Shown: one piece after another, positions 17,438 to 31,684 of the stretch
Position numbering within the stretch: position 1 is the first letter of the stretch
Layout of the letters: the number at the start of each line of letters is the position of its first letter
From: Sympetrum striolatum
Lineage: Eukaryota > Arthropoda > Insecta > Odonata > Libellulidae
Direction of reading: 5' to 3'
Assembly (NCBI GenBank): GCA_947579665.1
Contig: OX388346.1
Coordinates: forward strand, 93,436,615 to 93,500,614
DNA: 64,000 nt
The notes under the pieces: generated by a model
What the model saw: the letters and a program-made list of their open reading frames with translations, nothing else
Told to the model about the DNA's origin: nothing
Databases searched by the model: none
Program-made: the position numbers and the translations under genes

Positions 17438-19652
17438 TAGAGATGGGAACCTCGAAAAAAATGAAACGTTTTAAACGTTTAAAACGTTTGAAAAAAACGT
17501 TTTTTTCATTCGTCATGAAAAAAATGTGAAAAAAACGTTTTTTTCGTCAATTTTGAGATGGCGTTCTTCATGGTTTATCCGATAGATTTACTATCCTGAT
17601 TAGCAAATTTTGCAGTTGACCTGACCTAATAGCTTGTAAAGAATGTATTTCTCTAGTTTTTAAAACGATTTTATAAAAAACACAAGTGTTTATATGTTTG
17701 CAAGACTGATACATTGTATAAAATCAACATTTTCAGGCGTAACTTTGTGGAAGTTTGGCTTCATGATAAAATTCAAATGAGTTAATAGCTTTGTAAAAGC
17801 AATCTATGATAAAGTGTAGAAAATTTCGAAAATTGGCCCCATGTGGTTCACTAGTGACCGCTAAGGTTCATGTTGCCGAACAGAAAATAGTGTTCATAGT
17901 TTTTTCTTGACACCATGTATTCACGTGTTGGAATTCAAGCTCTGAGTGGAAGACGTATCATTGCGTGGATTATTTGAGCGTGTGTATCATCGTTCGAACT
18001 TAGTTTTCAGATGTTCAAAAGAGCAAAAAAAATTTTATCACTTAAAAAACCCTGCAGTAACTCGATTCTGATCCACGGCTATTGCTCTGGAATCATTGAT
18101 TACTAATAAAAGTGTGCTGCAACAGATAGCGATTGATGCGAATCCTAAGAATCTATCCCTGAGGCTTCGTCACGACACAAAAAACGTGTTCTGTCCGAAA
18201 ATTAACTTTTGGAATTTTTAAAATAATCTGCAAGACGTTCTGAAATCATTTAAAGCTTACATAATCGACATGGCAAATGATGAGCCACAGCTTAGCAAAG
18301 TCTGCTGCATTTTCCTAAATCCCTTTGAAAGAGTGAAACATTTTTGTATGATCACAACTGAAATTGAAGTCTGTTGAGTTGCCATAAAGATTTTTCACTT
18401 CCACCCACATCCTCGGCGACATAAAGAAGTTTTAGCAAGCACGGAAATATTCACAACCTAAGAAGAAACCGCAAGACTAATGAAAGAGCTTTGAAACCTA
18501 TTTTAATCAAGCACAACTTGAAATTACTGGAAACCGAAAGAGCTAAAATTTCAAGCGATAATCTCTCGATAACTGGATGGAGAGGAAGTTGCTACACTTG
18601 CGGGTGTAATCAGATGGCGTTGTGGAGGAATTTGAAGACACAGTTACAGACTAATCCAATCCAAAACATATGGCCACTTTGGTTCTTTTGATTTTGTATC
18701 GAGTTTTATGCATCTTTAGAGTTGTGCCCAACAAACTATAATTTATTTGCAACTAATACAGACTATAATTTAACTACAAATAATATAATTATGGCTGTAA
18801 TTAATACCATGAAAGATAATATAGTCCATGATTTAAAAAAATATATCCTTTTTATTTATAATTACCTACGAACTTTTTCACTCATTTATTTCAAGCATTC
18901 TAAGATACGAAACGGAATTGTTAAAACAATTGTTTTAAAACATGTGTCATCACAATTAGATTGGAATATCAAACAAAAATGTTGCTGCTGTTTGTTTTTA
19001 ATTTTACGGTTTTTAAGCCTAAATTAATCCCCTATGCTATTAGATAAAAAAACCACTATCGATATACTGAAAAGATATAAACATTTTTCGAAGATGTTTC
19101 TGCTATTCGAGGTAAGTCGTATTAATATTATAAATAATCTATTTATTATTTATATTAACTCCGCCCTTACCGGGCGAAAACTGGAGGATTCCTTAGCATT
19201 TATGTCCAATTGAATATTTACCATTAAAATTCAGAACCTGTTAAAGGTGGCTGAAATAATTTCATATCTAATACTAATTATTATACTTATAATAACTATT
19301 ACATGCTTAATCCATTTGGTTCCTTTATTTGCTCTTTAATATGACAAGTAAGAAAGATTTACGTATTTGAGATCATCGAGTATTCAAATGTGATTTTCAT
19401 TGTGCATAATTTTGTAATAAACTTACGTCATAAATTTTTTGTTGAATAACTATTACTTGGAACAGATAATGAATCAGTTTATATTGTCAATGAGAAATAT
19501 ACACATAAATGTCTAATTTCAATCCTAATATGGGAATAAAATGTAAAAAACGTTTTTTTCAGAAATAAAAACGTTTTTTATGAAAAAAAAAACGTTTTTT
19601 ATTCAACGTTTTAAAACGTTCGCATGAAAAAAACGTTTTTTTCCCATCACTA
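17438..19652. mobile_element. hAT transposon (degenerate), 8-bp target duplication
   Basis: The perfect 8-bp duplications CTTCAAAG are at 17430-17437 and 19653-19660. The ends read TAGAGATGGGAA on the left and TTCCCATCACTA on the right, giving terminal inverted repeats TAG(A/T)GATGGGAA. The 2215-bp length, 8-bp duplications and TAGNGATGGG ends are classical hAT features. The subterminal 100 bp on each side is packed with AAACGTTT palindromes (17465-17540 and 19547-19640), probable transposase binding sites. No intact transposase is left; the best frame is 66 codons (18491-18691). Confidence 0.9.
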
Positions 19653-19924
19653 CTTCAAAGTGCAGAAAAAATGAAATGCAAAAATTATCGTCACCTAATT
19701 CATGCATTTGTTTCCCACAACTCAAACTTCTTCAGCACAAATGCTTCAGGAAGCTTAGATTAGAGACTTCAAATGAATTTCACTCTCTCTATTGTCCCTC
19801 TGTTCATCTTAACCCCTCGTCTCTTGTTTCTTTTCGGCGATGGGCTCTACAGATGAACATCATGCATACAGGTATACAAATAAGCGTCGTTTCGTATAAG
19901 AGATATTATTCATGTTTTGATTCA

Positions 19925-22900
19925 TTTTAAAGTTTTTAACGAGGTCTATTGAAATTTAGAAGAAATATTCAATTTTCCTCAGCAGTTAACCCAAAAATCG
20001 TCAAGAACTCGAAAATAATCATTGAAATTTCATGTTTGTGACCATATTTTGCTAAACATTTAGGAAAACATGTCAAGTTTGGACTCCTTTTAATGTTTTG
20101 ACATAATCTATCCAAATTTACTACATATTTTTAATTTTTCGGAGCAGTTAACCCAAAAAACGTCGAAAACTCGAAAAAAATCACTGAAATTTCAGGTTTG
20201 TGGCCATATTTTGCTAATAATTGAGAAAAAAGGTTAAATTCAAACTGATTCTAAAGTTGTTGACGAGATAAAATCAAATTCTTCACTAATATTCAATTTT
20301 TTTCAGCAGGTATCCATAAAAACGTCGAGAACTCGATTAAAATCATGGAAATTTCAATTTTGTGGCCATATTTTGCTAATAATTGAGCAAAACAGGTAAT
20401 TTTTTGTTCTCATCTTAATTTTTCTGACGAGATCTATCTAAATTATATAGATGTTTTCAATTTTTTGAAGCAGTTAACTCAAGAAACGTCAAAAACTCAA
20501 AAAAAGGAAATAGATGAAATTTCAGGATTTTGGCCATATTTTGCTAAATATTCAGCAAAACTAGTCATGTTTGTACTCACTTTAAAGTTTTTGACGAGAT
20601 CTAACCAATTTATTTAGATATATTCAATTTTTTGAGGCAGTTAACCCAAAAAACGTCAAAAACTCGAAAAAAGAATCGATTTAATTTCAGGTTTTTTGCC
20701 ATATCTTGCTTAAAATTGAGAAAAGCATGACAAGTTTGGACTCATTTTAATGTTATGAACGATATCTATCAAAATTGACTAGAAAATTGGAAATTTTCAT
20801 AGCAGTTTACCCAAAAAACGTCGAAAACTAGACATCAAAATCGCTGAAATTTCAGGTTTTGGGCCATATTTTGCTAATAATTGAGCAAAACAGGTAATTT
20901 TTTGTTCTCATCTTAATTTTTCTGACGAGATCTATCTAAATTATATAGATGTTTTCAATTTTTTGAAGCAGTTAACTCAAGAAACGCCAAAAAAACTCAA
21001 AAAAAGGAAATAGATGAAATTTCAGGATTTTGGCCATATTTTGCTAAATATTCAGCAAAACTAGTCATGTTTGTACTCACTTTAAAGTTTTTGACGAGAT
21101 CTAACCAATTTATTTAGATATATTCAATTTTTTGAGGCAGTTAACCCAAAAAACGTCAAAAACTCGAAAAAAGAATCGATTTAATTTCAGGTTTTTTTGC
21201 CATATCTTGCTTAAAATTGAGAAAAGCATGACAAGTTTGGACTCATTTTAATGTTATGAACGATATCTATCAAAATTGACTAGAAAATTGGAAATTTTCA
21301 TAGCAGTTTACCCAAAAAACGTCGAAAACTAGACATCAAAATCGCTGAAATTTCAGGTTTTGGGCCATATTTTGCTAATAATTGAGCAAAACAGGTAATT
21401 TTTTGTTCTCATCTTAATTTTTCTGACGAGATCTATCTAAATTATATAGATGTTTTCAATTTTTTGAAGCAGTTAACTCAAGAAACGCCAAAAAAACTCA
21501 AAAAAAGGAAATAGATGAAATTTCAGGATTTTGGCCATATTTTGCTAAATATTCAGCAAAACTAGTCATGTTTGTACTCACTTTAAAGTTTTTGACGAGA
21601 TCTAACCAATTTATTTAGATATATTCAATTTTTTGAGGCAGTTAACCCAAAAAACGTCAAAAACTCGAAAAAAGAATCGATTTAATTTCAGGTTTTTTTG
21701 CCATATCTTGCTTAAAATTGAGAAAAGCATGACAAGTTTGGACTCATTTTAATGTTATGAACGATATCTATCAAAATTGACTAGAAAATTGGAATTTTTC
21801 ATAGCAGTTTACCCAAAAAACGTCGAAAACTAGACATCAAAATCGCTGAAATTTCAGGTTTTGGGCCATATTTTGCTAAAAAATCAGGGAAACTAGTCAT
21901 ATTTTCAATTTTTTAATATCGAATACGTCAATCAGTCAATACGTAAACGTCGAAAACTCGAAAAAAAAATCGATAAAATTTCAGGTTTTTGGCCATATTT
22001 TGCTAAAACTTGAGAAAAACAGATCACGTTTGGACTCATTTTAATCTTATTGACGAGATCTATCCAAATTATATAGATACATTCAATTTGTTTAAGCAGT
22101 TAACTCAAGAAACTTGGAAAACTCGAAAAAAGAAATTGATGAAATATCAGGATTTTGGCCATATTTTGCCAAAAAATTAGAAAAACAGGTCAAGTTTGGA
22201 CTCATTTTAATATTCATGACGATATCTATCAAACTTTATTAGATATTTGCAATTTTTTATAGCAGTTAACCATAAAAAACGTCAAAAACTCGAAAAAAGA
22301 ATCGATTTAATTTCAGGTGTTTGGCCATATCTTGCTTAAAATTGAGAAACTCATTTTAATGTTATGAACGATATCTATCAAAATTTCTAGATTTTTTCAA
22401 TTTTTCGTAGCATTTAACCCAAAAAACGTCGAAAACAAGAAAAAAAATCGATAAAAGTTCAGGTTTTTGGTCAAATTTTGCTAAATATTCAGCAAAACTA
22501 GTCATGTTTGTACACAATTTAATGTTTTTGACGAGATCTAACCAAATTCTTAACTAATATTCAATTTTTTTCAGCAGTTATCCCAAAAATATTAGAAAAC
22601 TAGAAACAAATCGCTCAAATTTCACGTTTTTGGCAATATTTTGCTAAATATTGAGAAAATTAGTAAAGTTTGTACTCATTTCAATTTTATTGAAGAGATC
22701 CTACCAAGGATACTAGATATTTTCAATTTTTTATAGCAGTTCACCCAAAAATCCTCGAAAACTAGAAAACAAAATCGCTGAAATTTTAGTTTTTGTGCCA
22801 TATTTTGTTCAAAAATCAGGGAAACTAGTCATGTTTGTACTCATTTTAAAGTTTTTGACGAGATCTAACCTTATTATATACATATATTCAATTGTTTGAG

Positions 22901-25900
22901 GCAGTTAACTCAAAAAACGTCAAAACCTCGAAAAAAAATCGATTTAATTTCATGTTTTTGGCCATATCTTGCCTAAAATTGAGAAAAACATGACAATTTG
23001 GACTCATATTAATGTTATTGACGATATCTATCAACATTTAAATGATATTTTCAATTTTTCGTTGCAGTTAACCCAAAAAACGCCAACAATTAGAAAAAAA
23101 ATTGGTGAAATTTCAGGTTTTGGCCATATTTTGCTAAAAATTCAGCGAAAATAGTCATGTTTTCACTCATTTTAAAGTTTATGACGACAACTAACCAAAT
23201 TGTTCACAAATATTCAAATTGACTCTGCAGTTATCCCAAAACAACGTCGAGAACTCGAAAAAAATCATGGAAATTTCTGTTTTGTGGCCATATTTAGCTT
23301 AAAATTAAGAGAAAGAGGTCAAGTATGAACTCATTTTAATATAATTGTTGAGATCTATCCAAAGTATAAAGATATATTCAATTTGTTGAAGCAGTTAACT
23401 TAAGAAACTTGGAAAACTCGAAAAAAGAAATTGATGAAATATCAGGATTTTGGCCATATTTTGCCAAAAAATTAAGAAAAACAGGTCAAGTTTGGACTCA
23501 TTTTAATATTCATGACGATATCTATCAAACTTTACTAGATATTTTCAATTTTTAATAGCAGTTAACCATAAAAAACGTCAATAACTCGGAAAAAGATTCG
23601 ATTTAATTTCAGTTTTTTGGCCATATCTTGCTCAAAATTTAGAAAAGCATGACAAGTTTGGACTCATTTTATTGTTAATAACGATATCTATCTAAATTGA
23701 CTAGATATTTGGAATTTTTTATAGCAGTTTACCCAAAAACGTCGAAAACTAGACAACAAAATCGCTGAAATTTCAGGATTTGGGCCATATTTTGCTAAAA
23801 AATCAGGGAAACTAGTCATGTTTGTAATCATTTTAAAGTGTTTGACGAGATCTAACCAAAATATATATATATTTAATTGTTTGAGGCAGTTAACTCCAAA
23901 AATGTCGAAATCTCGAAAAAAAATCATTGAAATTTCAATTTTTGGCCATATTTTGCTAAATATTCAGCAAAACTAGTCATGTTTGGACTCATTTAAATGT
24001 TATTGACGAGATCCATCAAAATTAAATACAAATTTTCAATGTATTGAAGCAGTTAACTCAAAAAAAGTTGAAAACTCGAAAAAAATCGTTAAAATTAATG
24101 TTTTGGCCATATTTTCCTTTAAATTAAGCGAAACTAGTCATGTTTGTACTCATTTTAAATTTCTTGACGAGATCTAACTAAATTCTGCACAAATATTTAA
24201 TTTTTCTCAGCAGTTATCCCAAAATACGTCAAAACCTCGAAAAAAATCACTGTAATTTCAGGTTTGTGGCCATATTTTGCTAATAATTGAGAAAAACAGG
24301 TCAAATTTAAACTGATTCTAAAGTTGTTGACGAGATCAAATCAAATTCTTGACTGATATTCAATTTTTCTCAGCAGTTATCCTTAAAAACTACGAGATCT
24401 CGAATAAAATCATTGAAATTTCAATTTTGTGGCCATATTTTGCTAATAATTGAGCGAAACAAGTTTTTTTTTGTACTCATTTTAATGTTTCTGACGGGAT
24501 CTATCTAAATTATATAGATATATTCAATTTGTTGAAGCAGTTAACTCAAGAAACTTGGAAAACTCGAAAAAAGAAATTGATGAAATTTCAGGATTTTGGC
24601 TATATTTTGCTAAAAATTAAGAAAAACAGGTCAACTTTGTGCTCATTTTAATATTGTTGACGATATCTATCAAACTTTAGTAGATATTATCTTTTTTTAA
24701 TAGCAGTTAACCATAAAAAACGTCAAAAACTCGAAAAAAGAATCGATTTAATTTCAGGTTTTTGGTCATATCTTGCTCAAAATTGAGAAAATTAGTAAAG
24801 TTTGTATTCATTTCAATTTTATTGAAGATATCCTACCAAAGATTCTAGATATTTTCAATTTTTTATAGCAGTTTAACTTAAAATCGTCGAAAACTAGAAA
24901 ACAAAATCGCTGAACTTTTAGGTTTTGTGCCATATTTTGCTAAAAAATCAAGGAAACTAGTCATGTTTGTACTCATTTTAAAGTTTTTGACGAGATCTAA
25001 CCAAATTATATAGATATATTCAATTGTTTGAGGCAGTTAACTCAAAAAACGTCAAAACCTCGATAAAAAATCGATTAAATTTCAGGTTTTTGGCCATATC
25101 TTGCCTAAAATTGAGAAGAACATGACAATTTGGACTAATATTACTAACTAACGTGTTCTTTTCAAATTTAGAAGAAATATTCAATTTTTCATAGCAGTCA
25201 ACCCAATAAACGTCGAAAAGTAGAAAAAAAATTGCTAAAATGTAGGGTTTTTGGCCAAATTTTGCTTATAATTCAGCGAAACTAGTAATGTTTGTACTCA
25301 TTTTAAAGTTCGTGCCGAGATCTAACCAAATATTTTAGATATAATCAATTGTTCGAGGCATTTAACTCAAAAATGTCAAAAATCGATTTAATTTCAGGTT
25401 TTTGGCCATATCCAGCCTAAAATTGAGAAAAACATGACAATTTGGACTCATATTAATGTGTTTGACGATATCTATCAAAATATTTTAGATATTTTCAATT
25501 TTTTTAGTAGTTCACATTTTAATGTTTATGACGAGATCTATCTAAAATTATATTGATGTATTAAATTTGTTGAAGCAGTTAACTCAAGAAACGTCGAAAA
25601 CTCGAAAAAAGGAAATAAATGAAATTTAAGGATTTTGGCCATATTTTGCTATTTTGTCAAGATATTACATATTTTCAATTTTTCATTTCACATAACCCAA
25701 TAGACGTCAAAAACTCGAAGAAAAAATCGATGAAATTTCAGTTTTTTAGCCAAATCTTGCAAAAAATTGAGAAATACGTGACAAGTTTGGACTCATTTTA
25801 ATGTTATTGACGATATCTATCAAAATTTACTACGTATTTTCAATTTTTTATACCAGTTAACCATAAAAAATGTCAAAAACTCGAAAAAAGAATCGATTTT

Positions 25901-28900
25901 AATTTCAGGATTTTGGCGATATCTTGCTTAAATTTGAGAAAAGCATGACAAGTTTGGACTCATTTTAATGTTATTGACGATATCTATCAGACTTTATTAG
26001 ATACTTTCAATTTTTCATAGCAGTTCACCCAAAAAACGTCAAATACTAGAAAAAAATATCTCTGAAATTTCAGGTTTTGTGCCATATTTTGCTAAATATT
26101 CAGCAAAACTAGTCATGTTTGTACTCATTTTAAAATTTTTGACGAGATCTAACCAATTTATTTAGATATATTCAATTGTTTGAGGTAGTTAACTGAAAAA
26201 ACGTCAAAAACTGAATGAAATTTCAGGTTTTTGGTCAAATTTTGCTAAATATTCAGCAAAACTAGTCATGTTTGTACACAATCTAATGTTTTTGACGATA
26301 TCTAACCAAATTCTTTAGTAATATTCAATTATTTTCAGCAGTTATCCCAAAAATATTAGAAAACTAGAAACAAATCGCTCAAATTTTACGTTTTTGGCAA
26401 TATTTTGCTAAAAATTGAGAAAATTAGTAAAGTTTGTACTCATTTAAATTTTATTAATGAGATCCTACCAAATATATTACATATTTTCAATTTTTCATAG
26501 CACATTACCCAATAAACGTCAAAAACTCGAAAAAAAAAATCGATGAAATTTCAGTTTTTTGGCCATATGATTCTAAAAATTGAGAAAAACAGATCATGTT
26601 TGCACTCATTATTATGTTATTAACGAAATCTATCCAAATTATACATATTTCTTTTATTTTACAAGCAGTTAACTCAAAAAACGTCGAAAACTCGAAAAAA
26701 AAATCGGTGAAATTTCATGTTTTTTCCATATTTTGCGAACAATTTTGCAAAACTAGTCATGTTTGTACTCTTTTTAAAGTTCTCGACGATATCTAACCAA
26801 ATTCTTCAGAAATATCCATTTTTTCAGCAGTTAACCCAGAAAACGTCAAAATTTCAAAACAATAATCATTGAAATTTCAGGTTTTTTGGCCATATTTTTC
26901 TAAAAAATGAGCAATATTATTCATGTTTCGATTCATTTTAAAGTTTTTAACGAGTTCTATTGAAATTAAGAAGAAATATTCAATTTTCCTCAGCAGTTAG
27001 CCCAAAAATCGTCAATAACTCGAATATAATCATTGAAATTTCATGTTTGTGGCCATATTTTGCTAAACATTTAGAAAAACATGTCAAGTTTGGACTCCTT
27101 TTAATGTTTTGACATACTATATCCAAATTTAGTACATATTTTTAATTTTTCGGAGCAGTTAACCCAAAAAACGTCGAAAACTCGAAAAAAATCACTGAAA
27201 TTTCAGGTTTGTGGCCATATTTTGCTAATAATTGAGAAAAAATTGTTAAATTTACACTGATTTTAAAGTTGTTGACGAGATAAAATCAAATTCTTCACTA
27301 ATATTCAAATTTTCTCTGCAGTTATCCATAAAAACGTCGAGAACTCGATTAAAATCATGGAAATTTCAGTTTTGTGGCAATATTTTGCTAATAACTGAGC
27401 AAAACAGGTAATGTTTTTTACTCATCTTAATTTTTCTGACGAGATCTATCTAAATTATATAGATGTTTTCAATTTTTTGAAGCAGTTAACTCAAGAAACG
27501 TCGAAAACTCGAAAAAAGGAAATAAATAAAATTTAAGGATTTTGGCCATATTTTGCTAAATATTGAGAATAACAGGTCAAGTTTGGAGTCATTTTAATAT
27601 TCTTGACGATATTCATCAAACTTTTATATATTTTTTTCTATTTTGTATAGCAGTTAACCCCAAAAACGTCAAAAACTCGAAATACGAATCGATTTAATTT
27701 CAGGTTTTTGGCCATATCTTGCTTAAAATAAGAAAAACATGACAAATTTGGACTCATATTAATGTTATTGACGATATCTATCAACATTTAAAAGATATTT
27801 TCAATTTTTTATAGCAGTTAACCCAAAAAACGTCGAAAACTAGAAAAAAAAATCGATGAAATTTCAGGGTTTGGGCCATATTTTGCTAAAAAATCAGCGA
27901 AAATAGTCATGTTTTCACTCATTTTAAAGTTTATGACGACAACTAACTAAATTCTTCACAAATATTCAATTGAACTATGCAGTTATCCCAAAGAAACGTT
28001 GAGAACTCGAAAAATATCATAGAAATTTCAGTTTTATGGCCATATTTTGCTTAAAATTAAGAAAAACAGGTCAAGTTTGAACTCATTTTAATATTATTGA
28101 CGAGATCTATCTTAATTATATATATTCAATTTTTACCAGCAGTTAACTTAAGAAACTTCGAAAACTCGAAAAAAAGAAATCGATGAAATTTCAGGATTTT
28201 GGCCATATATTAATAAAAATTTAGAACAACAGGTCAAGTTTGGACTCGTTTTAATATTCTTGACGATATCTATCAAACTTGATCTGATATTTTCAATTTT
28301 TTGTAGCAGTTAACCATAAAAAACGTCAAAAACTTGAAAAATTAATCAATTTAATTTCAGGTTTTTTGCCACATCTTGCTTAAATTGAGAAAAGCATGAC
28401 AAGTTTTGACACATTTAAATGTTATTGACGATATCTATCAAAATCTACTAGATATTTTCAATTTTTCGTAGCAGTTTACCCAATAAACGTCGAAAACTAG
28501 AAAAAAAATCAATGAAATTTCAGGTTTTTGGTCAAAGTTTGCTAAATATTTTGCAACACTAGTCATGTTTGTACTCTTTTTAAAGTTCTCAACGTTATCT
28601 AACCAAATTCTTAACAAATATTCATTTTGTTTCAGCAGTTAACCTAGAAAATGTCAAGATTAAAAAAAAAAAAAATCAGTGAAATTTCAGGTTTTTTGGC
28701 CATATTTTTCTAAGAAATGAGCAATATTATTCATGTTTTGATTCATTTTAAAGTTTTGAACGAGTTTTATTGAAATTTAGAAGAAATATTCAATTTTCCT
28801 CAGCAGTTAACCCAAAAATCGTCGAAAAGTAGAAAAAAAAAACTGAAATTAAGGGTTTTTGGCCAAAATTTGCTAATAATTCAGCGAAACTAGTCATGTA

Positions 28901-31527
28901 ACTCATTTAAAAGTTTTTGACGAAAACCAATTTATTTAGATATATTCAATTGTTTGAGGCAGTTAACTCAAAAAACGTCAAAAACTCGGAAAAAAAATCG
29001 ATTTAATTTCAGGTTTTTGGCCATATTTTGCTTAAAATTGAGAAAAACATGACAAGTTTGGACTCATTTTAATGTTTTTGAAGATATCTATCAAAATTTA
29101 CTAGATATTTGCAATTTTTCGTAGCAGTTAACCCAAAAAACGTCGAAAACAAGAAAAAAAAGTCGATGGAATTTCAGGTTTTTGGACAAATTTTGCTAAA
29201 TATTCAGCAAAACAAGTCATGTTTGTACACAATTTAATATTTTTGACGAGATCTAACCAAATTCCTCACTAATAATCAATTATTTTTAGCAGTTATCCCA
29301 AAAATATTAGAAAACCAGAAACAAATCGCTCAAATTTCACGTTTTTGGCAATATTTTGCTTAAAAATTGAGAAAATTAGTAAAGTTTGTACTCATTTCAA
29401 TTTTATTGACGAGATCCAACCAATGATACTAGTTATTTTCAATTTTTCATAGCACATTACCCAATACTCGTCAATAACTCGAAAAAAAAATCGATGAAAT
29501 TACAATTGTTTGGCCATATTTTGCTTAAAATTGAGGAAAACATGACAAGTTTGGACTCATTTCAATGTTATTGACGATATCTATCAAAATTTTCTAGATA
29601 TTTTCTATTTTTTAGCAGTTAACCATAAAAAACGTCAAAAACTCGAAAAAAGAATCGATTTTAATTCAGGTTTCTGGCCATATCTTCTTAGAATTGAGAT
29701 AAGCATGACAAGTTTGGTCTCATTTTAATGTTATTAACGATATCTATCCAAATTGACGAGATATTTTGAATTTTTAATAGCAGTTTTCCCAAAAAACCGC
29801 GAAAACTCGAAAAAAGAAATTGATGAAATTTCAGGATTTTGGCCATATTTTGCTAAAAATTAAGAAAAATGTCAAGTTTGTACTCATTTTAATATTGTTG
29901 ACGATATCTATCAAAATTGTTTTAGATATTGTCAATTTTTCATAGACGTTCACCCAAAAAACGTCGAAAACTCGAAAAAAAAAAAATCATTGAAATTTCA
30001 TGTTTGTGTCATATATTGCTAAACATTGAGAATAACAGGTCATGTTTGAACTCATTTTTATGTTATTGACGATATCTATGAAAATTATATACCTTTTTTC
30101 AGTTTTTACCAGCATTTAAATCAAGAAACTTGGAAAACTCGAAAAAAGAAATTGATGAAATTTCAGGATTTGGGCCATATTTTGCTAAAAATTAAGAAAA
30201 ACAGGTAAAGATTGGACTCATTTTAATATTCTTGACGATATCTATCAAACTTTACTAGATTTCTTCAATATTTTTTAGCAGTTAACCATAAAAAACGTCA
30301 AAAACTCGAAACAAGAATCAATCTAATTTCAGGTTTTTTTCCATATCTTGCTTAAAATTGAGAAAAGCATGACAAGTTTGGACTCATTTTAATGTTATTG
30401 GCGATATCTATCAAACTTTACTAGATATTTTCAATTTTTTATAGCAGTAAACCATAAAAAACTTCAAAAACTAGAAAAAAGAATCGATTTAATTTCAGGT
30501 TTTTTTCCATATCTTGCTTAAAATTGAGAAAAGCATGACAAGTTTGGACTCATTTTAATGTTATTGACGATATCAATCAAAATTTAGTAGATATTTTGAA
30601 TTTTTCGTAGCAGTTTACCCAAAAAACCGCGAAAACTAGAAAAAAACGCTGAAATTTAGGGTTTTTGGCCATATTTTGCTGATAATTCAGCGAAACTAGT
30701 AATCTTTGTACTCATTTTAAAGTTCTTGACGAGATCTAACCAAATACTTCACAAATATTCAGTTGAACTACGCAGTTATCCCAAAAAAAGTCGAGAACTC
30801 GAGAAAAATTATGGAAATTTCAGTTTTATGGCCATATTTTGCTAAAAATTAAGAAAAACAGGTCATGTTTGAACTCATTTTAAAATTATTGACGAGATCT
30901 ATCTTAATTTTATAGATGTATTCAACTTTTTGAAGCAGTTAACTTAAGAAACATCGAAAACTCGAATAAAGAAATTGATTTAATTTCAGGTTTTTGGCAA
31001 TATTTTGCTACAAATTCAGAAAAATAGGTCAAGTTTCGACTCATTTTAATATTATTGACGAGATCTATCCAGATAACATAGATATATTCAATTTGTTGAA
31101 GCAGTTAACTCAAGAAACTTGGAAAACTCGAAAAAAAGAAATTGATGAAATTTCAGGATTTTGGCCATATTTTGCTAAAAATGAAGAAAAACAGGTCAAG
31201 TTTGGTCTCGTTTTCATATTGTTGACGATATCTATCAAATTATACTAGATATTTTCCATTTTTCGTTGCAGTTAACCCAAAAAACGTCGAAAACTAGAAA
31301 AAAAAAATCGCTGAAATTTCAGGTTTTGGGCCATATTTTGCTAAAAAATCAGCGAAAATAGTCATGTTTTCACTCATCTTAATGTTTATGACGACAACTA
31401 ACCAAATTTATCACAATTATTTAATTTTACTCAGCAGTTATCCCAAAAATACGTCGAAAACTCGAAAAAAAATGATTGAAATTTCATGTTTGTGTCATGC
31501 ATTGCTAAAAATTGAGAATATCAGGTA
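19925..31527. repeat. satellite DNA array, about 166-bp monomer, about 70 copies
   Basis: The sequence is made of tandem AT-rich monomers of about 160-167 bp for 11.6 kb. Recognisable conserved blocks in each monomer are TTCAATTTTT, GCAGTTAACCCAAAAA, CGTCGAAAACTCGAAAA, GAAATTTCAGG, TTGGCCATATTTTGCT, AAATTGAGAAA, TTTGGACTCATTTTAATG and GACGAGATCTA. Monomers vary by roughly 10-30 percent by eye except in the homogenised block at 20375-21874. Open frames of 60-84 codons inside are chance. The array ends near 31527 at a junction with unrelated DNA; its left edge starts about 270 bp after the hAT element. Confidence 0.95.
20375..21874. repeat. higher-order repeat: three copies of a 3-monomer (about 500 bp) unit
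   Basis: The phrase GCTAATAATTGAGCAAAACA begins at 20375, 20873 and 21374; a diverged restart comes at 21875. The units are therefore 498, 501 and 501 bp and nearly identical: single-base slips in A or T runs, GTC/GCC, and one A/T change. Within each unit the three monomers differ from each other. This is a recent trimeric amplification inside an older array. Confidence 0.92.
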
Positions 31528-31676
31528 AGTATCAAATAAGCTATTGCATTCAAAGCAATCATAGAATTAAACATAACAGTTTCTATAACTATTGATGTAG
31601 CAGGCAGAATAGATATTGGTCTCTAGTTTAGTGGGTTATCTCTTAAGAGATCCAATTGGACCCTTCTAATAAATGG
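31528..31676. other. satellite-array right flank
   Basis: Non-satellite AT-rich sequence between the last monomer and the 8-bp duplication of the hAT MITE. No feature seen. Confidence 0.4.
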
Positions 31677-31684
31677 GTCCCTTA

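Noticed and set aside
22969..31248. Several open frames of 60-84 codons inside the satellite
   Set aside because: They are repeated chance frames of the monomer, differ between copies, and lack conserved reading.
19925..31527. Regularly repeated array that might suggest CRISPR
   Set aside because: Monomers are contiguous and about 166 bp with no short repeat/unique spacer pattern, and the DNA is eukaryotic (introns).
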